NCBI RefSeq assembly: GCF_004769405.1
Contig: NZ_RQES01000016.1
Coordinates: 248,001 to 312,000, forward strand
Direction: 5' to 3'
From: Leptospira selangorensis
Lineage (GTDB): Bacteria; Spirochaetota; Leptospiria; Leptospirales; Leptospiraceae
DNA: 64,000 bases
Positions 53,625-62,637 of this stretch are shown one piece after another (within the stretch, counting starts at the first letter, position 1; each line of letters begins with the position of its first letter). The notes under the pieces are model-generated. The model saw nothing but the letters and a program-made list of their open reading frames with translations, was not told the origin of the DNA and did no database searches. The translations under genes were made by a program, and so were the position numbers.

Positions 53625-54341
53625 ATGAATTATAGAACTTTTAAGTTAATAAGCCTTAAACGCTCGATTATAATATTCTCACGTGGAAAAAATGAATATT
53701 TAAAAAATTATTCCTTCTTAAACAAAACTTCTCTATCTTATCTTACAATTGCGCTGTTGATATTCTTCCTTATTTTCTGTTATAGCTGCGTTAATGATCA
53801 ATACATTAAGAATTACTCAGAGCAGGAAATAGGAGGAAAAAAGATCACAGTTGAGATCTCTGTTTTCCATGGTGATGATCATTTGCTCGATAAAAGTGTG
53901 ATGATTAGGCGATTTTGTATTGGAAGTGATTTGAATAAATTGGAACAAAATTGTGAATTAGATCCGATTATATTAAATTATACAATCACTACCGAGAGGC
54001 CTCTTCGAATAAGTATCCCGAGTCGGCAGCCAATTATCGCAAAAATTCTATTTCAACATGTAGATCATTGGTCTTTCGCCGATGCCGCTGCCTATTTTAC
54101 TGACCAGAATAAAATTTCATCCCCTACGAATTGTAAAACGTCTGGTGTTTCCTTAGAAGGATTTCCAAAATTTCTATGTAATGGCTTTAAAAATACAAAT
54201 CAAGTTCATAAAATCCGGTTTAAATATTTAGGAAAAAAGGATTTAGAAAAACCGGGAAGTGGTGGAGAGCTTATTGATAAGATCATCTTGAGTCCAATGT
54301 TTTTACCTGCTGAAGTTGTATATGAGTTGGCTTCACCTTAA
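53625..54341 (+). CDS. four-Cys lipoprotein 4 (divergent)
   Basis: 238 residues, with an unusually long basic n-region (about 36 residues) before the hydrophobic SLSYLTIALLIFFLIFC and the lipobox CYSC. The Cys pattern is kept (FCIGSDLNKLEQNC; CKTSGVSLEGFPKFLC), but the strand motif is altered to ISIPSRQPIIAKILF and the C-terminus is not the usual hydrophobic helix but IILSPMFLPAEVVYEL. A shorter start cannot be found, so the long n-region may be real. Its end overlaps the open frame of lipoprotein 5 but not that gene's likely start. Confidence 0.68.
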   Translation: MNYRTFKLISLKRSIIIFSRGKNEYLKNYSFLNKTSLSYLTIALLIFFLIFCYSCVNDQYIKNYSEQEIGGKKITVEISVFHGDDHLLDKSVMIRRFCIGSDLNKLEQNCELDPIILNYTITTERPLRISIPSRQPIIAKILFQHVDHWSFADAAAYFTDQNKISSPTNCKTSGVSLEGFPKFLCNGFKNTNQVHKIRFKYLGKKDLEKPGSGGELIDKIILSPMFLPAEVVYELASP

Positions 54342-54369
54342 AATAAGATCAGGTTTCCTATTTTTAGAA

Positions 54370-54978
54370 ATGAAATACCTTATATTGCTGATCTCTATTT
54401 TTCTAGTAACTTCATGCGAAGTTAGGGAAAGTATCTTGATTTCTAATGATCCAAACTCCGGGACGTTAGTTTTACGTTTAATTGATAATTCGGAAAATAA
54501 AGAGTGGTCTAATTTAAAAATTCACACGTTATGTTTTCAGGAAACCGGGAATGAAGATCCTTTAGAAAATGAATGCTTAGGGGAAGAATTAATTAGTCGG
54601 ACTAATATAGGTGTGAATGATCAGTTAACGATAAGAATAAAGCCGGGGAAATATACTGGAAGAATTTTGGTCCGAGAAGAAACTTTTTTCTTGGGAAATA
54701 CTGTAGTTTCTGTAGGTCTGTTTGGTGAGAAATTGTCTTCGCAAGTAAATTGTGAGCATCTTTCAGAAAAGCTTAATGGAGCCATATTTGATATTTCTCG
54801 ATGCCCCGGCATTTTAATCAAACCTGGAAAAAGAACGATGATCGATTTTGTCGTTACAAATGAAAAAGAATCATTCCCCTTGAGAGCATTTTGGTTAGCT
54901 TTATTTTCGAAAGGACTTTCAGGGGGAAGTCGCCAATTTTCAATCAATCATTCAAAATTTCATATATACAGTGAATAA
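54370..54978 (+). CDS. four-Cys lipoprotein 5
   Basis: 203 residues from the ATG at 54370, which begins the signal peptide MKYLILLISIFLVTSC; an earlier frame from 54316 adds 18 residues encoded within the previous gene. Family pattern: LCFQETGNEDPLENEC, IRIKPGKYTGRILVREE, CEHLSEKLNGAIFDISRC, ILIKPGKRTMIDFVVTNE, then RAFWLALFSKGLSGG. Ends 1 bp before the next ATG. Confidence 0.75.
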   Translation: MKYLILLISIFLVTSCEVRESILISNDPNSGTLVLRLIDNSENKEWSNLKIHTLCFQETGNEDPLENECLGEELISRTNIGVNDQLTIRIKPGKYTGRILVREETFFLGNTVVSVGLFGEKLSSQVNCEHLSEKLNGAIFDISRCPGILIKPGKRTMIDFVVTNEKESFPLRAFWLALFSKGLSGGSRQFSINHSKFHIYSE

Positions 54979-54979
54979 A

Positions 54980-55669
54980 ATGTATAAGTTAAATTTTGTG
55001 CGCATTCCGGATAGAGATTCGACGAAAATCCAATTGTTAGATTTCTTATATAGCTTTATCGATATAGGAAGTATAATACTGCAGCGGAGAAACGCTGCAT
55101 TTATAATCATAAGCCTCTTTGCAATTAGCTGTAAGACGAATGAGAATCTAAAGTCGTCTGCCTTGGTAAATGGAAAAGGGAAAAATTATTTAACCATCCA
55201 ACTAATAGATCACTCTTCAGAAGATTATAATTCTCTTGATATCGCTTCTTTATGTATTAGTGAACAGAATGGAAATTCTTGTTTATTGGATTTTAGAGAA
55301 GGGACTTTAGATGTTTCTTCGGAAGGAGTAAAAATTTCTTTGCCTCCTGGAAAATTTGACGGATCGCTGAGATTAAGAGGAGGGACTTGGGAAAATATAA
55401 AAACGAATATTAGTTTTGATCTCTCGGGGATCAGTTTAACATCTGGAGTTGAATGTAAATCAGAAGAAGTTGCAGCAGGTTATACCGTGCATCAGAATAT
55501 AGTATGTCCTTCGATAATTGTTGCTCCCAATAAGAATCCAATCCTAAGAATTGAGATCTCTCCTGTGTATAAATCCTACTTAGAGGCTTCGATTATATTA
55601 TTTCTATTTTTTCGGAATCCCACGCAAGCTAATCTGAGATTTTTAAAAGTATCTTTGATACAAGGTTAA
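54980..55669 (+). CDS. four-Cys lipoprotein 6
   Basis: 229 residues from the ATG at 54980; a GTG at 54971 overlaps the previous stop and is an alternative. Hydrophobic segment NAAFIIISLFAISC with lipobox AISC after a long, basic n-region. Family pattern: LCISEQNGNSC (short first loop), ISLPPGKFDGSLRLRGG, CKSEEVAAGYTVHQNIVC, IIVAPNKNPILRIEISP and a hydrophobic C-terminal segment with LFLFFRNP. Last member of the array. Confidence 0.72.
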   Translation: MYKLNFVRIPDRDSTKIQLLDFLYSFIDIGSIILQRRNAAFIIISLFAISCKTNENLKSSALVNGKGKNYLTIQLIDHSSEDYNSLDIASLCISEQNGNSCLLDFREGTLDVSSEGVKISLPPGKFDGSLRLRGGTWENIKTNISFDLSGISLTSGVECKSEEVAAGYTVHQNIVCPSIIVAPNKNPILRIEISPVYKSYLEASIILFLFFRNPTQANLRFLKVSLIQG

Positions 55670-55726
55670 TGTCTCTAAAAAGGGTTGAAGAAGTATTTCG
55701 CCTTTGATATTGTAAGCGCTTATTAA

Positions 55727-55751
55727 ATTAAGCATTTAAGAAGTGCTTAAT
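55727..55751. repeat. inverted repeat ATTAAGCA-N9-TGCTTAAT
   Basis: Perfect 8-bp arms 58 bp after the last lipoprotein gene. No T run follows, so it is either a weak terminator or an operator for the next gene. The surrounding 55670-55935 stretch is AT-rich and holds no gene. Confidence 0.4.
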
Positions 55752-55868
55752 AGGGAAGTTTAAATTAAGAATTATTAAATCTGTCTTCAGTAGGGGATAA
55801 TTTAATGGTAATTTCAGATTTACCTTTGCGTGTAAGACGTTAGTTGTGCTGTATTTTTTATAGAAAAC

Positions 55869-55899
55869 TTGACTCCATTTTAAAATTTCAAGATATATC
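55869..55899 (+). promoter_or_regulatory. promoter candidate for the beta-barrel gene
   Basis: TTGACT (55869-55874) and, after 17-19 nt, a GATATATC stretch (55892-55899) as -35 and -10 boxes. The start TTG at 55936 is about 30 bases further, with GAGGTG at 55924-55929. Confidence 0.4.
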
Positions 55900-55935
55900 A
55901 ATAATAGACAATCGTGTCAATTCGAGGTGCAAATT

Positions 55936-56949
55936 TTGAAAAATCTGAAATTCGGTCTTCTCGTTTCTACGTTATCTTTCATTCCGTTGTTTCCCGCTCA
56001 GGCAGCTTGGTGGGAAGTGTCCGGAAGAATTGGTTACGGGATATGGAGTCCAATTGAAGAATCCAGATCAGAAGCAATTCAGAAATCTCCTGCCTCTGGA
56101 GGATTACATTATGGATTTGGCGGAAGTGGAGGATTTGGAAGTGGATACTCGCTTAGAACGTTTTCAAATTCCGGGAAATATTCTTTTTGGATAGATTATT
56201 CTTCTATTAAAGAAACAGCAAGTGATCGTAATGTTTTCTTATTTGCAGATTCGGCAACGATTCGCCCTGTAAATGCAACTACGATGATGAATTTGAATCG
56301 AAATGAGTTTGTTTTCGAATATTCTTACTTTTGGATCCCTGCAAGATTTGGAACTGGGATTGGTTTACGAACAGTAGCTGAATCAACTAGTAGCAACCCT
56401 TCTTTTTTTGCGACATTTCCGGGAGCAGCGATTACTCTCTATAAGACAAGCCAAAGCCATTTTGGACCTCAACTGTCGTTATATTATCTTCAGCCTTTAG
56501 CAGATTGGGTTCAGTTTAGATCACGTGCAACAGTCTTTTATCTCGATCATGGAACTTACAATGAAAATTCTAGCTCGATCACAAATCTACCGGGAAATCC
56601 ATTGCCACCAGATCCGATCACTATTGCGAATGATCGAACAACTATCGGTTCCAAGCGTAGGGGGGTTGATTTGGATTTGAGTTTCATATTTCCGATTGAA
56701 CATAATGTTAATTTGTTCACTGGTTACAAGCTCACCATTTCTGAAGTAGCGACAAATCGTCTTGCATCAACTGGAAGAAGTTTGGATGCAAGCGGACATT
56801 TTACTAGCTTCTCGACAACGAATGCAATGTCAGATTTAGCATTTTCTCCATATTACTCGCGTTTTGTAAGAGATACTATTCATACCATTTATTTTGGAGT
56901 AACCCTCGCCGTTGGTGGAGAAGAGGGTAGGAATAAGTGGTACAACTAG
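55936..56949 (+). CDS. outer-membrane beta-barrel protein
   Basis: 337 residues. I chose TTG at 55936 because GAGGTG ends 6 nt before it and the result is a clean signal peptide (KFGLLVSTLSFIPLFPAQA, cleaved before AWW); a GTG at 55927 lies inside that ribosome-binding site. The mature protein has alternating strands with many aromatic girdle residues (FVFEYSYFWIP, YFGVTLAVGG) and no Cys, typical of a barrel. Family not recognised. It may belong with the RHS locus as an envelope component (by position only). Confidence 0.72.
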   Translation: MKNLKFGLLVSTLSFIPLFPAQAAWWEVSGRIGYGIWSPIEESRSEAIQKSPASGGLHYGFGGSGGFGSGYSLRTFSNSGKYSFWIDYSSIKETASDRNVFLFADSATIRPVNATTMMNLNRNEFVFEYSYFWIPARFGTGIGLRTVAESTSSNPSFFATFPGAAITLYKTSQSHFGPQLSLYYLQPLADWVQFRSRATVFYLDHGTYNENSSSITNLPGNPLPPDPITIANDRTTIGSKRRGVDLDLSFIFPIEHNVNLFTGYKLTISEVATNRLASTGRSLDASGHFTSFSTTNAMSDLAFSPYYSRFVRDTIHTIYFGVTLAVGGEEGRNKWYN

Positions 56950-56983
56950 TTCTTTATTTTTATATAGGATCTGAATAAAACAT

Positions 56984-57535
56984 ATGAAAAAAATAATAAT
57001 CTACTTTTCTGTTCTTTGTCTCAATCTTAGTTGCGTAACTGCAGCTGGAGTTACGGAGATGATTGTTTGGGACTCTGGTACAAATAAGAAAGTTGCGGAT
57101 AGAATTTATATTAGTGATGCCACAGGAGGAGAGATGACTGTCCCTTGGGGATCTCCTACAATTACAGATCGAAATTTTACACGCGCGCTAAAGGATTCAA
57201 TTGTCAACTCAGGTTTATGTGAATCTATTTCTACAAACGTTAGTGAAGATTGGATTTTGAGTGCTGCAATTATGAAATTAGATAATCCCTCATTTGGAGT
57301 TATGGATTTTACTCATAAGCTTACGGTTAGATATATTTTGAAGAACAAGGGAATATCTGTATTTAATGAAGTTATTGAAGCTCAAGGAATCGGAAAATTT
57401 ACAGACCAACGGGTTGCACTCTATAGAGCACAGATGGCGACCGAGGCGGCTGCACAAGAAAACATTCGAAAGTTTTTAGCAGAATTAGAGAAGAAATTAA
57501 ATTTGAAACCAGGAAAATCTAAATTCGGAAAGTGA
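56984..57535 (+). CDS. predicted lipoprotein, unknown function
   Basis: 183 residues; signal peptide with lipobox LNLSC. The body begins with a DUF4410-like or TRAP-alike layout (strand, then NFTRALKDSIVNSGLCESI) in which a short-helix domain ends ATEAAAQENIRKFLAELEKKL. The pattern of an N-terminal strand followed by a helix ending before a Cys is common in periplasmic lipoproteins that assemble into rings, but I cannot place it in a family. 34 bp after the beta-barrel gene, so probably one transcript. Confidence 0.65.
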   Translation: MKKIIIYFSVLCLNLSCVTAAGVTEMIVWDSGTNKKVADRIYISDATGGEMTVPWGSPTITDRNFTRALKDSIVNSGLCESISTNVSEDWILSAAIMKLDNPSFGVMDFTHKLTVRYILKNKGISVFNEVIEAQGIGKFTDQRVALYRAQMATEAAAQENIRKFLAELEKKLNLKPGKSKFGK

Positions 57536-57699
57536 GGGAGCTTGGAGCTTTCGATTATAAGAATATTACATTCAAAGTAGTTGATGATTCCTATATGGAT
57601 GGATTTATATTATATACAGCCCTTACTCCTATTCAGTTAGGAGGGGACTTTCAAGCTGCTGAAATTAAATATTCGATTCAGAGTTCGAAGGGCAGGTGA
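57532..57699 (+). CDS. possible 55-residue ORF or gene remnant
   Basis: GTG at 57532 overlaps the preceding stop (GTGA), and the frame runs 55 codons, RELGAFDYKNITFKVVDDSY and on to QSSKGR. It has no signal peptide or known motif. The composition looks coding, but it could equally be the decayed end of a longer gene. The rest of the spacer to 57810 shows no gene. Confidence 0.3.
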   Translation: MRELGAFDYKNITFKVVDDSYMDGFILYTALTPIQLGGDFQAAEIKYSIQSSKGR

Positions 57700-57810
57700 G
57701 ATTCAAATTCTAAATAAGATCTGAATGATCGGCAAGCTATATTGATATTTGTCAATCTTCCGATTTGTCCTGCTGCGCGAATTGTGAATGACAGAACCTA
57801 TAATCTATAA

Positions 57811-59322
57811 ATGGATTTCAGGTTCGGAATGGCGATAATGGATCAGGAAATTTCTTATTCGAATCGTCATTGGATAAACGTAACCGCTGCGTTTTTCCTA
57901 GCTTCTCTTCCTATCCTGATTATCCAGGTTTTTCATTCGTCCGTATATTTCGAATCCGAAATCCCTCCATATCTTGTCTTTCATAATATAGCCGAATCAT
58001 TCAGCATCATCGTATCGATGTCTATTTTCGGAGTGGGTTGGTTTACTTACGCGCAAAGTAAGGACAAACATACCTTATTTTTAGGGACTGCTTTTTTAGG
58101 CATCGCCTTAATGGATATGATGCATATGCTGGGATACTCCGGCATGCCGGATCTACTTACTCCGAATTCTCCCAATAAATCGACTCAGTTTTGGATCATA
58201 GTCCGTTTCTTCGCGGCAATTTCTTTTTTGACGAGCGCATTTATTCCTAACGAGAACGGTTTGTTTAAACGAAAAGGATTGATGCTGTTTGTGCCGATCC
58301 TAGTTTCCGCTTTTGCATTTATTGCAGTTACCTATTATACGGGCCTTCTTCCCGTAACTTTTTCTCCCGAGGTCGGTTTAACACATTTCAAAAGGGCTTC
58401 GGAGTTCGTTATTATTTTTGTATTGACCCTTGCCTTAATCGCTTATTGGTTTAGGATTCCTAAGTTCGGTTGGAGTCATACTAAGTATTATATATACGCA
58501 TTCGTGTTTTGTATATTCAGCGAGCTTGTATTTGCAGTGTACACAACTGTATTTGATATATATAATGTACTCGGTCATATTTATAAAATTGTTTCCTTCT
58601 TCCTGATTTATAGAGGGGTTTTTATTTCTTCTATCAATAGCCCGTATCGGAAAATTTTAGATACGAACGAGAAATTGTATAGGTCCTTAGGTGAAAAAGA
58701 AAATCTGATCCGGGAGATATATCATCGTTCCAATAATACTTTGCAAGTGATCGGAAGTCTGATCCTTCTACAAGCGGAGGCGTATCCGGATAGTCCCGAA
58801 ATTAAGACGGTCGTGTATAGGATCCAGGATCGTATACAGGCTATCTCCCTTGTCCATAGATTATTATATTCGGGAAAGGATCTGTCCTCGGTACCAATAA
58901 AACAATATATCTCCGAATTATCGAATTACGCATTACAAGCCAACGTTAATACTTCCTGCGAGCTGAGCATTCAGACGGACATAGAGGATCGGAAACTTCT
59001 TTTTGATATGGTTATCCCTATAGGTTTGATCCTTTCCGAACTTTTGAATAATTCGGTCAAATTCGCTTTTCCGGAAGCTTCTTCCGGGAACATATCGATC
59101 CATTTTTACGAAGGTCGTGATGGAAGATTTCACTTAACGTATTCCGACGACGGTGTCGGAATGAAAGAAGATTATAACTTTAGAAGTTGCAGTTCTTTAG
59201 GAATACAACTCGTACAAGGGATCGCGGAAAGTCAATTGTCCGGTAAGATCCGTTTTAAGACCGGTCCGAATTTTCAATGCGAGATCGATTTTCCGAATAA
59301 TATATATAAAAAGCGAGTATAA
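57811..59322 (+). CDS. membrane sensor histidine kinase, MASE3-type sensor and HisKA_2-type core
   Basis: 503 residues. Seven or eight hydrophobic segments fill residues 20-280, of the MASE3 type (MDMMHMLGYSGMPDLL is typical). The kinase part has the HWE/HisKA_2-type box EIYHRSNNTLQVIGSLI (His near 308), followed by ATPase motifs ILSELLNNSVKFAFPE, YSDDGVGMKED and SLGIQLVQGI. ATG codons at 57829 and 57838 are alternative starts. The response regulator gene follows 6 bp downstream. Ligand unknown. Confidence 0.85.
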   Translation: MDFRFGMAIMDQEISYSNRHWINVTAAFFLASLPILIIQVFHSSVYFESEIPPYLVFHNIAESFSIIVSMSIFGVGWFTYAQSKDKHTLFLGTAFLGIALMDMMHMLGYSGMPDLLTPNSPNKSTQFWIIVRFFAAISFLTSAFIPNENGLFKRKGLMLFVPILVSAFAFIAVTYYTGLLPVTFSPEVGLTHFKRASEFVIIFVLTLALIAYWFRIPKFGWSHTKYYIYAFVFCIFSELVFAVYTTVFDIYNVLGHIYKIVSFFLIYRGVFISSINSPYRKILDTNEKLYRSLGEKENLIREIYHRSNNTLQVIGSLILLQAEAYPDSPEIKTVVYRIQDRIQAISLVHRLLYSGKDLSSVPIKQYISELSNYALQANVNTSCELSIQTDIEDRKLLFDMVIPIGLILSELLNNSVKFAFPEASSGNISIHFYEGRDGRFHLTYSDDGVGMKEDYNFRSCSSLGIQLVQGIAESQLSGKIRFKTGPNFQCEIDFPNNIYKKRV

Positions 59323-59328
59323 CCGGAG

Positions 59329-59691
59329 ATGAAAAATTTAAACGTACTTCTTGTGGAAGATGAGGTTATAATAGCCATGTTAATCCGAAGAGAGTTGAAA
59401 AAGATCGGATATAATGTGATAGATCTCGCTACCTCGGGAGAAGAAGCGATCCAAATCACAAAGGAGGATCGCCCGGATCTGATCTTAATGGATATCACTC
59501 TTGCTGGAGAAATGGATGGGATCACTGCCGCTTCCGAGATAAAAAAGAATTGGGATATTCCTATTATTTTTGTGACTGGATACCAGGATAGAGCTACTAG
59601 AGAAAGAGCGGCTTTAACTAACCCCTTGGGTTATTTTGTAAAACCTTTGCAGATTGATCAATTGAAGAGCTTAATAGATTCCCATTTTTGA
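59329..59691 (+). CDS. single-domain response regulator
   Basis: 120 residues, a CheY-like receiver only. Acidic pocket VLLVEDEVII, phosphorylated Asp in LILMDITLAGEMDG, Thr in IIFVTGYQD and Lys in GYFVKPLQI. No output domain, so it must act by protein contact or phosphorelay. GGAG sits directly against the ATG, an unusually short spacing, but no other start keeps the acidic pocket. Partner of the kinase upstream. Confidence 0.92.
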   Translation: MKNLNVLLVEDEVIIAMLIRRELKKIGYNVIDLATSGEEAIQITKEDRPDLILMDITLAGEMDGITAASEIKKNWDIPIIFVTGYQDRATRERAALTNPLGYFVKPLQIDQLKSLIDSHF

Positions 59692-59701
59692 GCCCGGCTT
59701 T

Positions 59702-61084
59702 TCAAATATTTTTTTCAATACCGAAACTTAGGCTTAATACCGAAACGGATTTACTGAATTGGAATTGAGCCAATTGGATCTCTTTTGCGGAAAAAATGGA
59801 ATGTGCAAGAGCCCAATCCGAGGACTCGCTACCTTTCATTGATTTTGGAAACGCGTATTCTATAGCGAAATGGAGCGCCGAACCGCTTGTAGTATAATAT
59901 CCCAAACCTCCTGCAAGATGATGTTCATTTGTAGTTCCGAGCATTGGGTTTAATCCTTGAGGAGTCATTGGAGTTTTTGCATAGCTGTAACCTGCTCTGA
60001 ATCTAAATCCGTATTTCCATTCATATTCCGCTCCGAATGCGAAACAATATTGGTCTCTCCATCTGAAATTCATTTGCATTACGTTTGATTCAAGTCCGAC
60101 CGGAGTAGTTAATAATGGTTGCTCCAGAATGAATCTATTGGTGCGAAAACTTTGGGACCAAGGAATAAATTTAATATCAAAATCAAAGATCCAAGAATTG
60201 TTTCTGTAAGAGATCCCAAAAACATGTCTATCCGGCCAAACCATATATCTGGATACACGAGATTCATTTTTTATGATTGGATTTTCTCCTTCTACCTTCA
60301 TCTGCCCGTCCATATGTAAAACGTTTCGGAGTGTATAAGAATAAGCGACTCTGATATTAGAGGAGAGCTCATAAGAAAATCCTAATTTTCCTCCGTAAGA
60401 GTAAGCTGGATCGCTATTATAAGCTAAACTTCCAGGTAGCTCGATTGTCCTGCTCAGATCCATATTAGTCTTTTTCATTTCCATGAATGCATATGCAAGA
60501 TCAAGTCCTATGCCCACCGATAGATTTCCGAATCTATATCCGGCCCCTATAGTCAACTTGGTAAGCATAAATTTAAATTTAAGATCTTCTTGTATTTTTC
60601 TTTCTGTTCCCAAAGGAACATCAACACCTAATGTATCATTTAAAGTTTGTTTGCCGGGTGCGATCCGATTTATATTCGAAAATAATCCTCCGCCTCCTCC
60701 TTGCGTATACAATGCGAATCCGATCCCGAGACGATCTGTGACCGGATGGATATAACCCATATAAGGAAAAACAGCTCTTGGAGTTTCCACGATCTTATTT
60801 TGGTAGGAAGGGTTAGGGTCCTGGTCCATAAAAGAATCTGAATATTCTATTTTCGCAAAATGAACGGAAGTCCCGAATTCCCATTTAGGTGTAGTGAGCC
60901 TCGCTAAATGAGATGGATTTGATTCCAAGTCCATGACTGATCCGCCGACTGCCTGGAATGCACCTCCCATCCCAGCCTGCCTTGCTCCGAATGAAGTGGG
61001 CATGATCCCTTGGAATCCATACAGGGAAGATCCGAATGAAAAGAAGAGCAATGTTAGGAAGAAGCTAAAAGGGATCCTTTTCAT
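59702..61084 (-). CDS. OmpP1/FadL-type outer-membrane transporter
   Basis: 460 residues from the ATG at 61084, which begins the signal peptide MKRIPFSFFLTLLFFSFGSS; a frame from 61144 adds 20 basic residues. Mature N-terminus FQGIMPTSFGARQAGMGGAF, then LESNPSHLARL, is the FadL family hatch region. 14-stranded barrel follows; the YSYTLRNVLHMDGQM and YRFGNLSVGIGLDLAYAF stretches are typical. Likely imports hydrophobic compounds such as long-chain fatty acids. It ends 10 bp from the convergent response regulator gene. Confidence 0.85.
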   Translation of the reverse strand: MKRIPFSFFLTLLFFSFGSSLYGFQGIMPTSFGARQAGMGGAFQAVGGSVMDLESNPSHLARLTTPKWEFGTSVHFAKIEYSDSFMDQDPNPSYQNKIVETPRAVFPYMGYIHPVTDRLGIGFALYTQGGGGGLFSNINRIAPGKQTLNDTLGVDVPLGTERKIQEDLKFKFMLTKLTIGAGYRFGNLSVGIGLDLAYAFMEMKKTNMDLSRTIELPGSLAYNSDPAYSYGGKLGFSYELSSNIRVAYSYTLRNVLHMDGQMKVEGENPIIKNESRVSRYMVWPDRHVFGISYRNNSWIFDFDIKFIPWSQSFRTNRFILEQPLLTTPVGLESNVMQMNFRWRDQYCFAFGAEYEWKYGFRFRAGYSYAKTPMTPQGLNPMLGTTNEHHLAGGLGYYTTSGSALHFAIEYAFPKSMKGSESSDWALAHSIFSAKEIQLAQFQFSKSVSVLSLSFGIEKNI

Positions 61085-61180
61085 TCGAGTAAGCCTATCT
61101 CTACATTTGATATTAATTCCGAGATTCATTCTCAAATTATTCATAAGATCCTAGGAATTGCATTGATCCAAGTCAATTTT

Positions 61181-61540
61181 TTAGAATCTAGTGAGATACA
61201 CCATTGGTTGGGGATATGCGGGATAACGAATGGAAAACCTGGATGCAGTTTCAGTTTTTCTTCTATCCTCCGGAAAGCAGATAAATTCGATCCTGAAGTC
61301 CCGGATCTCCATCTCGGGAGGTTGGATCCCATCTATAAAATCCATCCACTCCCAAGTTGGAACATTAATAAAAAGTAATCCCCCCTCCGGGAATTCATAA
61401 CGTGGTTCTTTTTTATATTCTTTAGAATTCCATTCAAGATGAATATACACTCGAGGATGATGTTCTTCAAAGTCCATTATCAATTCATAATTGATCCTAT
61501 CGAGTGCAGGCTTTAGAGAGGGGAAGGAAATCGTTTTCAT
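61181..61540 (-). CDS. small protein coupled to the patatin gene, unknown function
   Basis: 119 residues, no signal peptide, no transmembrane segment, rich in Pro, Glu, Phe and Trp (VPTWEWMDFIDGI). Its ATG overlaps the patatin stop (ATGA), so the two are translationally coupled. Not recognised; the C-terminal SIRYPAYPQPMVYLTRF is the most distinctive part. Confidence 0.55.
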   Translation of the reverse strand: MKTISFPSLKPALDRINYELIMDFEEHHPRVYIHLEWNSKEYKKEPRYEFPEGGLLFINVPTWEWMDFIDGIQPPEMEIRDFRIEFICFPEDRRKTETASRFSIRYPAYPQPMVYLTRF

Positions 61541-62427
61541 AGTTTTCGTTTTAAAAATTTTGCGGCCTTTCTTCCGATTTCTTTTCCTAATTCTACTGTT
61601 TGTTCCAGTTTAGATTGTTTAGTCGTGATTAATCCGACGGGAAGTTTTGATTCAGGTGCGATTGTATAAATTCGGACTCCCTTTGGCGGATTTGAAGCGA
61701 TCTCTCTTGCAGTATTATAATTTGTATGATGAGAAAATTTCATGATCTTGGATAATTTTCGATCTAGAGGAAAGGATAAAAATCTGCTAATAGATGTGAG
61801 TGGGGGAGAAGAATGTTGGATAGGAGAATTTAATACTACGGTTATATCCTTATATCCCGCCTCGATCAGATCTTGTAGCGGCAAAGGATTCAGGATTGCT
61901 GCATCGGATAAATATTCTCCTTCTACCTTATATTTTCCTTTGGTTGCGATCGGAAGTGATGTTGCTGCCTTTAATAGATCGAAAAGATTTTCTTTTGTAG
62001 CCTTTCTATATTCCACGGATCTGGAGCGAAGATTACTTACGGCAATCCTTAATTCGGGTAGTCCCTTTTTTCCTAAATTTTCGGTTAAGATCCTGTATTT
62101 TTTTCTAAATAGATAATCTATTAAATATTTCTGATCTAAGAATGGTTTACCGAAAAGAGGATGAAATACTGATATCAATTTTTTACCTGCGAGTTCATAT
62201 TTCCAGATAGAAAGTGTATGATCTCCGGAGACCGGTTCAGGATCGGGAGTGGTTGCGTAATATGCCGCGCAACAGGCTCCGGAAGAAACAGCCAGGACCA
62301 GATCGAAATTTTTGGCAGGTAGAATACAATTCAAAGAATGTAAAACTCCTCCCGCAAATGCTCCTTTCATTCCTCCTCCTTCTACCAATAGTGCTCGCTT
62401 TCCTTTTTTTGCTTTAGGAAGTTCCAT
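61537..62427 (-). CDS. patatin-like phospholipase, YjjU type
   Basis: 296 residues. Oxyanion loop ALLVEGGGMKGAFAGGVLHS, nucleophile elbow LAVSSGACCAAYY (the first position of GxSxG is Ala here), and catalytic Asp in LSDAAILNPLPLQDLI. The order and length fit the YjjU-type patatins; the substrate is probably a phospholipid or lysophospholipid. AAAGGAG lies 5 nt before the ATG. First gene of a two-gene unit. Confidence 0.85.
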   Translation of the reverse strand: MELPKAKKGKRALLVEGGGMKGAFAGGVLHSLNCILPAKNFDLVLAVSSGACCAAYYATTPDPEPVSGDHTLSIWKYELAGKKLISVFHPLFGKPFLDQKYLIDYLFRKKYRILTENLGKKGLPELRIAVSNLRSRSVEYRKATKENLFDLLKAATSLPIATKGKYKVEGEYLSDAAILNPLPLQDLIEAGYKDITVVLNSPIQHSSPPLTSISRFLSFPLDRKLSKIMKFSHHTNYNTAREIASNPPKGVRIYTIAPESKLPVGLITTKQSKLEQTVELGKEIGRKAAKFLKRKL

Positions 62428-62637
62428 AAATTCTCCTTTGAACGAAACTTAGAAATTTATTCTTCGTTTCCATTTACAGAAGATATGAGATCATCTCTTT
62501 CGAAAAGGTTGCAAATTCAAGATGACTCCAAGGTTAAGAAATTCGTTTCAACGTATTAAACATGATAAATGTTAATGCGCACATTGATATCGATCAATTG
62601 CGTCGGAAAGATTTTCAGTTAAAATTATATTCTGAAA

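Noticed and set aside
43300..57800. Genomic island with integrase or flanking repeats
   Set aside because: The region is AT-rich and looks accessory, but I found no integrase, transposase, tRNA or direct repeat at its borders, so no mobile element is called.
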